A stretch of DNA of 64,000 nucleotides from Prevotella melaninogenica (GTDB taxonomy: Bacteria; Bacteroidota; Bacteroidia; Bacteroidales; Bacteroidaceae): contig NZ_CP072349.1 in NCBI RefSeq assembly GCF_018127965.1, positions 624,001 to 688,000 of the forward strand, read 5' to 3'. Shown here piece after piece: positions 25,195 to 32,687 of this stretch. Every line of letters begins with the position of its first letter. Position 1 is the first letter of the stretch. The notes below the pieces were generated by a model. The model made no database searches and had not been told where the DNA came from. It worked only from the letters and a program-made list of their open reading frames with translations. A program made the position numbers and the translations under genes.

Positions 25195-28148
25195 TATATC
25201 TTTAATCTTAATGAAAGTCCATAATAGAAGCTCGGAACATATCCACTACCAAAGAGACTTGTCTCAAGTCCCGTCTGTGATGAGTGTACTTGAGCAAGCG
25301 TATTGAAGAAGTTATTGGCATAAAAAGATATAGATACGTGTTTGCCTATTTCTTTTGTTACACTGAAGTTAGCCGACCAGAACGCACTCAACTTATTCGG
25401 ATTCAATGTGTAAGGATAGTTTGTTCGCACAACCAACTGTGCTAAGTCGTTGTATAACCCTCTGTCATTCGTTGCTGCCCAACGTAATTTCTCAGCAAAG
25501 GGAACTAATGTCTCTGGTGCATCCCACGTACTATAATACTCTGGATAGACGATAACTGTTTGATTCTCAGTCTTACCATTGTATGCTTCACCAAAGTATT
25601 CATTGCCACTATTGACAACATATCCTCTACTGCTGGTAGCTCTGCTGTAAGTATAGAGCGAACTTTCCAAACGCAAAGCAACGATAAGGCGAATCTTTGG
25701 TATGTGTGTCGTTAGTGTGACATTCATATCTACTTGACCACTGACAGAGCCATTTGAGGCAGAAGCATCTGCCGTATAGTTGGTTGATGAGGCTGCACCA
25801 CCACGGTAATAACCAATATATTGATAGAGTCTACCGTCTGACTGACGTGTATTCAGACCTACTGGAACATCCGCAAAGAGCGTTTCGTCCTGTGCCTTAT
25901 AATGATAATACTTACCATCAACACGTACCTGTGTGCGGAGAGTCTTAATCTGTTTGAAGTCTACAATCCATTCTAAGCCATAGCGACTCAATGGGTCAGC
26001 ATTCACATATTTAGTGTTGGTGACATAGGTGTTACGTTCGTCATAACCGAGAACGACTGGGGCTTTCGTCCCACTGGCATCACTTACCGTCACAATACCT
26101 GTCTGTGGGTCGATCGTAAAGAGGCGGTTAGCCGTCGCAATACCGCTCGCTTGAAGTTTAGCAGGTGATGTGTACTTATAGGTGAAAGGTGCGTAAGTGT
26201 TTGTTGCCATGTAAGGATTGAAAGTCTTACTATGGAAGAACGAAAGGTTGATATCTGCAATCTTAGTTCTCAGTTCCATACCTAAATCCCATTGGTTGGC
26301 ATATTGCCATTTCAAATCAGCATTGTATCGTGCCTTTGAAGGGTAGGTGTAGTAGGCGTAATAAGAGCGATTATTCGCATCACTGGTAGATGAGAATGCC
26401 AACATATCACGATAAGATGGAGAAGGGTAGAGTACTTGGAAACTTGGAAGTTTCACGCTCTTACCCCATCCTGAGTGTACGCTAAGACTATTCACCCAAC
26501 TATCTTGTCCGAAGCGAAGCATATAGCGCATATTCACACGTGGTGAAAGGCTACCCACTGTTCCGTATTCTGAGCCAGGAATGGAGGTGATATCTTCGCG
26601 CACACCTCCTGTCAGTTCAACATTCTGTTTGGTATTGATAGCCATTGAGAGCTTATCCTCGGCATAGAGTGCCATGTTGTTCAAAGCGGGTAGGACGTCA
26701 AAACGATATTCACGCCATGTCGGTGCATAGCGCATATCTTCGTAGTGTGTACCCTTTCCCTTATTCCTACTGCTGGTCCATTCAGCACCAATAAGTAAGC
26801 GGTTACGGAACTTTCCAAATGATTTATTCCAATTAGCCTTTAGCTTCAAACTGTAGGTTAATGGTTTGGAGTCACCAAAACCACGGAGATACCAATAGCC
26901 TGTAGGACCAAGAATGATGTTGGCAGAAGGGTTCTTATCGTAGTCTTCTGCAATGTTATATCCTTCTGTCAAAGTGTGAATATAAGGTTGTGTAGAGCTA
27001 CTACTCTCATTGCTGTAGCTTTCTGAGCGTTTGTCAGCGTAGGTGAAGGCTGCTGTAAAATTCAGATTGGTTATCCATGACTTGTTCAACAGCCAGTCAA
27101 GGCGCACATTACCACCGACATTATTATCCTTAACCTTATAATAACTGTCCAAGTTGCGGTCAGGGTCAGCCTTCGAATCATAGCCTCCCACGCCACCATT
27201 TAGCCCAATGTCTAAGGTCAGAGGCTGTGTCTTCTTCATAAAGACATTCATATAGTGCAGTGACAGTACATTACGTTGATAAGCGGTATAAGGCGATGCT
27301 GCATCCGAGAAAGAGCGTGCATGCTCAAGGGAGAAGTTGATAAGTCCAGCATTCTTGCCTAAGTCTAATCCTTTGTGAAGGGCTATCTGGCGGGTGTGTT
27401 GGTTGATACTTCCTTCCAAGATGAAAGGCGAACTACCTCTACGGGTCTTCACTTTTACTACACCATTGGTGAGGTCGCCGTATTCTACAGAGGCAATACC
27501 GGGTACGACCTCCACACTTTCAATGTTAGAAGCACTGACACCACGTGTACTCACACCAGCCGTTTCGCCCATCATCGCATTGTTGTTCAGTCGAACACCA
27601 TCCACTTCAATGGCTGTACCAAACGATGCATTGCCTCGCTCTGACGAACCGCTTCGCAAGGTCAATTTGCTATCATTCATCAAAGAAGGGTTCACACTCT
27701 TACCACCCGGTAAAAGCTGGGCAATATCGCCCAAAGTCATTATCTGTTGATTGTCCAACGTCTTACGGTCAATGGTGTAAGAGGTTGTTATCTCATCTTT
27801 CTTTCGATGCGCAACAACCTGTACTTCATCGAGTTGAAGGTTGTCTTCGGCAAGGCGCACGTTGAGTGTAGCACCATCATTATTAATGGTGACAACTACT
27901 GTTTGTTCTGCGTAACCAAGGCAGGAGATAACTGCAGTACACTTTCCTTTCGGTACGTTTTTTATCGTGAAACAACCTTTTTCGTCCGTAAAAGCGTACA
28001 AGCGATTTTCCTTCAATGTGACTGATGCGTAGGCTATAGGCTTACGATCATCCTTCCCCACAACACAACCTGTAAGTGTCTGTGCAATACCATTGATACT
28101 TAGTCCGCAAAATACAATAGACGCTATTATCCTTTTTGTGAAGTCCAT
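25194..28148 (-). CDS. TonB-dependent outer-membrane receptor
   Basis: I start at ATG 28148 (MDFTKRIIASIVFCGLSING), 6 nt after a promoter box; the frame has a TTG three codons upstream inside it. The 984-residue protein has a signal peptide, a carboxypeptidase-regulatory-like domain (about 25-105, LTGCVVGKDDRKPIAYASVTL), a plug (about 115-235, with ITTSYTIDRKTLDNQQIMTLGD, GTAIEVDGVRLNN and IESVEVVPGIASVEYGDLTNG), and a barrel ending SFYYGLSLRLKI. It is not a SusC: no SusD follows. It leads an operon with a lipoprotein, a T9SS-tailed protein, DUF4876 and DUF6850. The substrate is unknown. Confidence 0.9.
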   Translation of the reverse strand: MDFTKRIIASIVFCGLSINGIAQTLTGCVVGKDDRKPIAYASVTLKENRLYAFTDEKGCFTIKNVPKGKCTAVISCLGYAEQTVVVTINNDGATLNVRLAEDNLQLDEVQVVAHRKKDEITTSYTIDRKTLDNQQIMTLGDIAQLLPGGKSVNPSLMNDSKLTLRSGSSERGNASFGTAIEVDGVRLNNNAMMGETAGVSTRGVSASNIESVEVVPGIASVEYGDLTNGVVKVKTRRGSSPFILEGSINQHTRQIALHKGLDLGKNAGLINFSLEHARSFSDAASPYTAYQRNVLSLHYMNVFMKKTQPLTLDIGLNGGVGGYDSKADPDRNLDSYYKVKDNNVGGNVRLDWLLNKSWITNLNFTAAFTYADKRSESYSNESSSSTQPYIHTLTEGYNIAEDYDKNPSANIILGPTGYWYLRGFGDSKPLTYSLKLKANWNKSFGKFRNRLLIGAEWTSSRNKGKGTHYEDMRYAPTWREYRFDVLPALNNMALYAEDKLSMAINTKQNVELTGGVREDITSIPGSEYGTVGSLSPRVNMRYMLRFGQDSWVNSLSVHSGWGKSVKLPSFQVLYPSPSYRDMLAFSSTSDANNRSYYAYYTYPSKARYNADLKWQYANQWDLGMELRTKIADINLSFFHSKTFNPYMATNTYAPFTYKYTSPAKLQASGIATANRLFTIDPQTGIVTVSDASGTKAPVVLGYDERNTYVTNTKYVNADPLSRYGLEWIVDFKQIKTLRTQVRVDGKYYHYKAQDETLFADVPVGLNTRQSDGRLYQYIGYYRGGAASSTNYTADASASNGSVSGQVDMNVTLTTHIPKIRLIVALRLESSLYTYSRATSSRGYVVNSGNEYFGEAYNGKTENQTVIVYPEYYSTWDAPETLVPFAEKLRWAATNDRGLYNDLAQLVVRTNYPYTLNPNKLSAFWSANFSVTKEIGKHVSISFYANNFFNTLAQVHSSQTGLETSLFGSGYVPSFYYGLSLRLKI

Positions 28149-28154
28149 GAATTG

Positions 28155-28182
28155 CAAAGGTAGGACGAATCTACTAATTCTA
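28155..28182 (-). promoter_or_regulatory. Promoter of the TonB/DUF4876/DUF6850 operon
   Basis: TACCTTTG on the minus strand at 28155-28162 is the -7 box, with a TTG about 20 bp upstream. The receptor ATG at 28148 is 6 nt after the box, so the mRNA would be leaderless or nearly so. Confidence 0.6.
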
Positions 28183-28365
28183 CAATACTCAAAAATAGGT
28201 ATTTATTTGCTTTTCTTTATAAATAGAAATTGATTTTATCATATTAGATAAGCTCCTTCTGATATATGGATTGATAAGGACCACCCTAATGTGTGAGAAG
28301 AAACGATACCTAATACTTTCAGAGTAGTAGTTTTTTGTAAGGTTATAAACCGTCCAAATGATTGG

Positions 28366-28430
28366 TGTTAAGCCTCCGCACTATTGGTGTTTACCATCCG
28401 CACCATGCGTGCGGAGCCTCCGCACGTTTG
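28366..28430 (+). repeat. Array of 22-bp GTGCGGA units, copy 2
   Basis: On the minus strand three 22-bp units appear: ACGCATGGTGCGGATGGTAAAC, then ACCAATAGTGCGGAGGCTTAAC, then a decayed ACCAATCATTTGGACGG. The first unit forms a CCGCAC/GTGCGGAGGCTCCGCAC hairpin. It lies about 220 bp upstream of the TonB receptor promoter. No gene is seen in 28183-28562. Confidence 0.65.
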
Positions 28431-28562
28431 ATAAGAAATTGCATCTGTTGTGTTGAAGTTCCTCTTACAGACGTAAACTTTATCATTTTACATCTCAGAT
28501 GAAACTTATATCAATTTCATGGAAAGTTTAGTGTGAATTAAACTCCTCTATGAAAGGTTTAG

Positions 28563-28803
28563 TTATATACATTTCTCATATAAGGGATAATCATCTATGA
28601 AATAGATGCTACACCCCCAAAAAAGAATAAATAAGATGCCTAAAGCGATGGATGTAAATCTAATTATTCTGTCTTTAACGATACTCCCATTAAACAAGAC
28701 GAGTCCTATAACGCTAAGTAAGAAGAAGATAAATACTTTTTATAAGTATAAAATACAACATCCAGAAATATCCAGAACGAGGAGCGAGGGTTGTTTAATT
28801 CGC
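28563..28803 (-). pseudogene. 3' remnant of a third membrane-protein paralogue, cut by the IS1634-type element
   Basis: Read on the minus strand, the piece aligns with the C-terminal half of the two intact paralogues at 31107 and 31743. One frame gives APRSGYFWMLYFILIKS (compare SPRHTFWLFMDILSYIFESN), and after a frameshift another gives FIFFLLSVIGLVLFN, VKDRIIRFTSIALG and ILFILFWGCS (compare VKNKIIRTVSW, FLTLFLIGLATTS), ending at a TAA at 28563. It starts exactly at the left end of the IS. The matching 5' end lies beyond the other IS end at 30916-30966. Confidence 0.65.
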
Positions 28804-30915
28804 TTAACCCAAGTTTAACCGGCAAAATTATTTTTCATAAATTTTCGGGATGTTTTGTGTAATATCAATTTGATAAATGATTGATAATCAAGTATAGGGT
28901 ATTGTTGCGAGGAGTAAAATCTGATTTGTAGGACACAGCCATATCAAAATTATTTTGTTACTTTGCACTCATGCACGCAAATGTACAGACACGATTCAAC
29001 CCTGCCACAGGCGACATGGCTCCTTATTATCGCATCAAGGAGTCATATCGTGATGTGCAGGGTCATGTACACTCGCTAATTCTGTTGAACATCGGTTTTG
29101 AACCTTCACTTACTGCTGTACAGGTTCGAAAAATTGCATACGCTCTTACCGAACGCTTCAAAACCAGAAGTACACCCTCGCTTTTTAAAAAACATCTTGA
29201 CGGACTTACTCCTATTGAACAGGCAAAGGCTGACGAATGGTGGAGCCGTATGGAGAAAGAAGGTGGAATCGATCGGTTTAATAAGGAAGAGCAGAAGTCG
29301 CTGAGAAAATATGAGAACTATATTGACCTTGAGACGGCAAACTATACTGACGCAAGGAATGTTGGCGCAGAGTGGCTCTGCAAGCAGACAATAGACAAGC
29401 TGCAGTTAGAGGGTTTTCTGCGCAAAAATGGGTGGACGGAGAATGCGATACACACGGCTTTGTCAGCATTGATTGTCCGTACGGTATATGCTGTCTCTGA
29501 ATGTTCATCTTATTATTATTTGCGCGATAACTCGGCTGCCGCTGAACTTTATAGTGGAGCTCCTGGCTGGACACCAGGGATCAATTCTCTGTATAAAATC
29601 ACTGACAAGTTATATGAACTAAAGGAACAGTTAGAGCGTCATTTGTGCAGCGTTACTGACGATCTCTTTAATATAGACAACAAGTTGATGCTCTTCGACT
29701 TAACCAACTTCTATTTCGAGGGTAGTAAGCGTAATAGCGATAAAGCCAAGTTCGGTCGATCAAAAGAAAAACGCTCTGACTGTAAACTACTTGTACTTGC
29801 ATTATGTATCAATAAAGAAGGTTTTATACGTTATTCTTCTATCTTGGAGGGTAATACAGCAGATCCCAAGTCTCTACCCAATATGATTGATACGCTGGCA
29901 AAGAGGAATCCATCAAGAACAAAGGATACGCTCGTTGTCATGGATGCAGGTGTTGCCACGGAAGAGAACTTGGAGTTAATAAAGAGAAAGGGTTACAATT
30001 ATCTCTGCGTATCCCGTACGAAAATGAAAAACTATACGCTCAGTGATGATAACAAGAGTGTTACGGTAATGGATGCCCGTCGGCAGAAGATAACGCTGAA
30101 AGAGGTTAAGACAGAGGATGATAAGGATTATTATCTCGAAATAACATCTCCTTCGAAAGCTATGACAGAGTCGTCCATGAACAGGGTTTGGAGAGAGCGT
30201 TTTGAGATGGAACTGCAGAGGATAAACGAAGGAATCTCCAAGAAAGGTGGAACAAAAACCTATGAAAAGGTTGTTGAACGTACAGGACGTGCCATACAGA
30301 AGTACCCTTCTATAGCGAAGTTCTACCGGATTAGCTACATAAAAAACGAGAAGAAACCCAAGGAGATGCTGCGTGTAGACTGGGAGATAAAAGACCTCTC
30401 GGAAATGGAATCTGGTCACGGAGTCTATTTCCTCCGCAGCAATGTCAGGACACTTTCTGAGCGTGTGACATGGGAATACTACAATCTTATTCGTGAGATA
30501 GAATGTACGAACAGACAACTAAAGAATGATCTCAACCTCCGTCCTATCTATCATCAGAAAGATGAGCGAAGCGATGCACACCTTTTCTTCGGTTTATTAG
30601 CCTACTGGGTGGTAAACACTATCCGTTGTCAATTAAAACGAGAAGGAGAATCCTGTTACTGGACCGAGATAGTACGACGTATGAGCATCCAAAAGCTCGT
30701 CACCACAAAAGGGAAGAATCCATTAGGTGAAACCATCGAGATGCGCCAATGTAGTAGTCCTTCGAAGCAAGCAAAACAGATATACGATAAGTTGAACTTA
30801 AAACACTCACCATTCAAAAAGAATAAAATTTGTAGGACACAGAGCCCATAAGAAAAACGAGGAAAGTACGGTGACAGTAACAATTAGGCGAAAGTGGGTG
30901 TTAAACTTGGGTTAA
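28804..30915 (+). mobile_element. IS1634-type insertion sequence
   Basis: Terminal inverted repeats TTAACCCAAGTTTAACC (from 28804) and, in inverse, TTAACCCAAGTTTAACACC (to 30915) bound 2112 bp containing one transposase. Remnants of one paralogous gene abut both ends, which supports these limits. No target duplication is seen, and about 100 codons of the host gene are missing, so a deletion accompanied or followed insertion. A 14-bp direct repeat TTTGTAGGACACAG at 28925 and 30829 lies inside; its meaning is unclear. Confidence 0.7.
28971..30851 (+). CDS. IS1634 family transposase
   Basis: The 626-residue protein is a DDE transposase of the IS4-superfamily IS1634 type. The first acid is D243 in LMLFDLTNFYFEGSK, the second lies in LVVMDAGVATEENLELI near 325, and the glutamate lies in REIECTNRQLKNDLNLRPI near 512, with the Y-x(2)-R-x(3)-E-like spacing of this group. 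The N-terminal 120 residues carry the usual IS1634 head (YYRIKESYRDVQGHVHSLIL). No frameshift is present. A TTACTTTG box lies just upstream of the ATG. The last codons overlap the TTTGTAGGACACAG repeat. Confidence 0.93.
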   Translation: MHANVQTRFNPATGDMAPYYRIKESYRDVQGHVHSLILLNIGFEPSLTAVQVRKIAYALTERFKTRSTPSLFKKHLDGLTPIEQAKADEWWSRMEKEGGIDRFNKEEQKSLRKYENYIDLETANYTDARNVGAEWLCKQTIDKLQLEGFLRKNGWTENAIHTALSALIVRTVYAVSECSSYYYLRDNSAAAELYSGAPGWTPGINSLYKITDKLYELKEQLERHLCSVTDDLFNIDNKLMLFDLTNFYFEGSKRNSDKAKFGRSKEKRSDCKLLVLALCINKEGFIRYSSILEGNTADPKSLPNMIDTLAKRNPSRTKDTLVVMDAGVATEENLELIKRKGYNYLCVSRTKMKNYTLSDDNKSVTVMDARRQKITLKEVKTEDDKDYYLEITSPSKAMTESSMNRVWRERFEMELQRINEGISKKGGTKTYEKVVERTGRAIQKYPSIAKFYRISYIKNEKKPKEMLRVDWEIKDLSEMESGHGVYFLRSNVRTLSERVTWEYYNLIREIECTNRQLKNDLNLRPIYHQKDERSDAHLFFGLLAYWVVNTIRCQLKREGESCYWTEIVRRMSIQKLVTTKGKNPLGETIEMRQCSSPSKQAKQIYDKLNLKHSPFKKNKICRTQSP

Positions 30916-30966
30916 TTTTGAATGTGTCTGATGTTTCAATAATAATGACTTTATTTCCGTTCTCAT
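30916..30966 (-). pseudogene. 5' remnant of the third membrane-protein paralogue
   Basis: ATG at 30966 begins MRTEIKSLLLKHQTHSK and then runs into the IS end. It lines up with the N-terminus of the paralogue at 32321 (LRSYFISHQVLTS). The 50 bp between this ATG and the upstream fragment match the intergenic spacer between the two intact paralogues, which places a gene start here independently. The matching 3' part is at 28563-28803. Confidence 0.5.
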
Positions 30967-31016
30967 TTTTATTTTGATTTATTGCCATGTTGAGGCTCTT
31001 TGTTCTTTGAGCAAGT

Positions 31017-31106
31017 TAAGATGTTGTAGCCAAGCCTATAAGAAATAATGTCAGAAATGGGAGTATCCAAGAAGCTGTTCTGATAATTTTATATTTAGTA
31101 GTTTTG
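31017..31106 (-). pseudogene. Duplicated 3' end of a membrane-protein paralogue
   Basis: Directly after the stop of the 31107 gene, about 90 bp read, in one frame, KIIRTASWILPFLTLF and LIGLATTS then stop. This is the same ending as the gene at 31743 (KIIRTVSWTLPFLTLF, LIGLATTS), with DNA identity far higher than the genes show elsewhere. It is a leftover of unequal recombination between neighbours, not a working gene. Confidence 0.75.
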
Positions 31107-31691
31107 TCATGATATAGAGGCTATAATAAACATAAGAAAACTTACACCTAAAACCACAATGCTTAAAGGTAGGACAAAACGGTCTCGGATTATTTGAAAG
31201 TTAAAAAGGATTATTCCGATGATACCAAGAGCCAACCAAATAAGAACGGGTTTATAGCAAGGAAAAAGCACATCAAAGAATAACCAAAATGAAGTTCGTG
31301 AGTTATCTTTCTCGCATAATCCATAGTAAGGTATTCCTTCTTTCTCATTTTTTACTTCATCCTTAACAGTATAGAAAGCAACAGTTTCACCCTTTTTCCC
31401 ATTATGTTGAAAACATAGCCAACCATCATAACGTTGAGTTATATATACATTAGTGTTATTTTTAATTTTTAGAGTTGCATCATTAAACTCTCCACCTGTA
31501 TGATCCCAATAGGAGACAACTCCTTCTTTATACTCAAGGTTGTCTATTTTGTGGCATGTGTTACTTATCGTAACAAAGTCTACATATAAACAGCAGCAGA
31601 TGAAAAACAAACCGATAGTATAAGATATTTTCCTATGGCTGAGAAAGAAACTTTTAGCTTTTTTTTCTATTAGGGAGATATTTATATCCAT
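31107..31691 (-). CDS. Small membrane protein, tandem paralogue A
   Basis: The 194-residue protein has one membrane helix near the N-terminus (about 23-43), an extracytoplasmic domain of about 90 residues and two C-terminal helices (about 147-166 and 173-192). The middle domain shares the framework GVVSYW-x2-TGG-x2-N-x-AT, GWLC-x-QH-x-GK-x-GE and FYT with the next gene. This layout recalls DUF3592-type proteins, a loose comparison only. Function unknown. It is followed by a duplicated 3' end and by remnants of a further copy, so the family is an array. Low GC and the IS next to it suggest an accessory locus. Confidence 0.75.
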   Translation of the reverse strand: MDINISLIEKKAKSFFLSHRKISYTIGLFFICCCLYVDFVTISNTCHKIDNLEYKEGVVSYWDHTGGEFNDATLKIKNNTNVYITQRYDGWLCFQHNGKKGETVAFYTVKDEVKNEKEGIPYYGLCEKDNSRTSFWLFFDVLFPCYKPVLIWLALGIIGIILFNFQIIRDRFVLPLSIVVLGVSFLMFIIASIS

Positions 31692-31742
31692 TTTTATTTA
31701 GTTTTTATATTTACATTATGAGCTTCTTGTTCTTTGGTTAAA

Positions 31743-32321
31743 TTAAGATGTTGTAGCCAAGCCTATAAGAAATAATGTCAGAAATGGGAGTGTCCAAGAA
31801 ACTGTTCTGATAATCTTGTTTTTTACGGTTGTCATATTAAAATAGAGGCATCCAACCATGAAAGGGATGAATAAAAAAATATTTGATTCAAATATATAGC
31901 TTAGAATGTCCATAAATAGCCAAAAGGTGTGGCGAGGAGAGTCTATTGTACTCAGTCCAAAATAACGTATTTGGTTTTTATTATTTCTTTTTATCTTTTC
32001 GTTGGTATAGAACATAACTTTTTCTCCCTGCTTACCACTATGTTGTAAGCATAACCAACCACCAAACCTCTCTGTTGTATAAGTGTTACTATCATCTTTT
32101 ATATTCATGGTCGCAGTATTATATTTTCCTCCTGTACGCTCCCAATAAGAAACAACACCTGTTTTGCAATTGAGGTGTTTGTAAACGTCATAGGTGTTAT
32201 ATAATGCCAATGTTAATACACAGAGCTCACATAATATAAAGATAATTGCAATACAGCTTGTTAAGACTTGGTGTGAAATGAAATAACTTCTTAATGGTAA
32301 AAGTTTCTTTCCAATATTCAT
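31743..32321 (-). CDS. Small membrane protein, tandem paralogue B
   Basis: A 192-residue relative of the 31107 gene, with the same three-helix layout (about 18-40, 137-160, 170-189) and the shared domain motifs GVVSYWERTGGKYNTAT, YTTERFGGWLCLQHSGKQGE and VMFYTNE. By eye about a third of residues are identical to paralogue A, with strongest agreement in the middle domain. It is the first gene of the array on the minus strand and 51 bp from paralogue A. No function can be assigned; immunity to a neighbour's effector, or envelope sensing, are open possibilities with no direct evidence. Confidence 0.75.
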   Translation of the reverse strand: MNIGKKLLPLRSYFISHQVLTSCIAIIFILCELCVLTLALYNTYDVYKHLNCKTGVVSYWERTGGKYNTATMNIKDDSNTYTTERFGGWLCLQHSGKQGEKVMFYTNEKIKRNNKNQIRYFGLSTIDSPRHTFWLFMDILSYIFESNIFLFIPFMVGCLYFNMTTVKNKIIRTVSWTLPFLTLFLIGLATTS

Positions 32322-32489
32322 TTTATCTTCCCATTATATTTATGAATCATCCATTTCTCGAGTGATATAACCTATTGCATAGCTCTTGAGATTCTCCCTA
32401 AACCTTTTGACAGATTCATAATAATTAGAGGCTCACTGCACGCTCTACTTTTGTATGCCGATTATATAGTACTTTTCCTAAAATAAATT

Positions 32490-32573
32490 TTGCTGTCATT
32501 TCTGTCATCCGATGTTGTATCCTAACTGATTAGTTTACAGTGAGGTTACATGAAATGTTAAAAATGGCAGCAA
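32490..32573 (+). repeat. 84-bp TTGCTGTCA/TGACAGCAA repeat, copy 4
   Basis: Ends TTGCTGTCA and TGGCAGCAA (one mismatch), 84 bp, same orientation as copy 1, with interior TTACATGAAATGTTAAA and trailing AATAAAACTATTC. It is the only feature I see in the 32322-32687 gap. Confidence 0.78.
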
Positions 32574-32687
32574 CTTAAAATAAAACTATTCTTGTAAGCT
32601 GTATAATGGTCTTACTCTTGTTGGGGCTTTATCACTCGGTAGATTGGAAGGACGCTTTATCTTGAGGTTAGATAGTTCTTCAGAGTA

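Noticed and set aside
28606..28818. 70-codon plus-strand frame left of the IS1634-type element
   Set aside because: The opposite strand carries the paralogue remnant, which explains the sequence better.
28925..30842. 14-bp direct repeats TTTGTAGGACACAG as the target duplication of the IS
   Set aside because: Too long for this family, and the second copy lies inside the transposase reading frame; inverted ends and gene remnants place the borders at 28804 and 30915.
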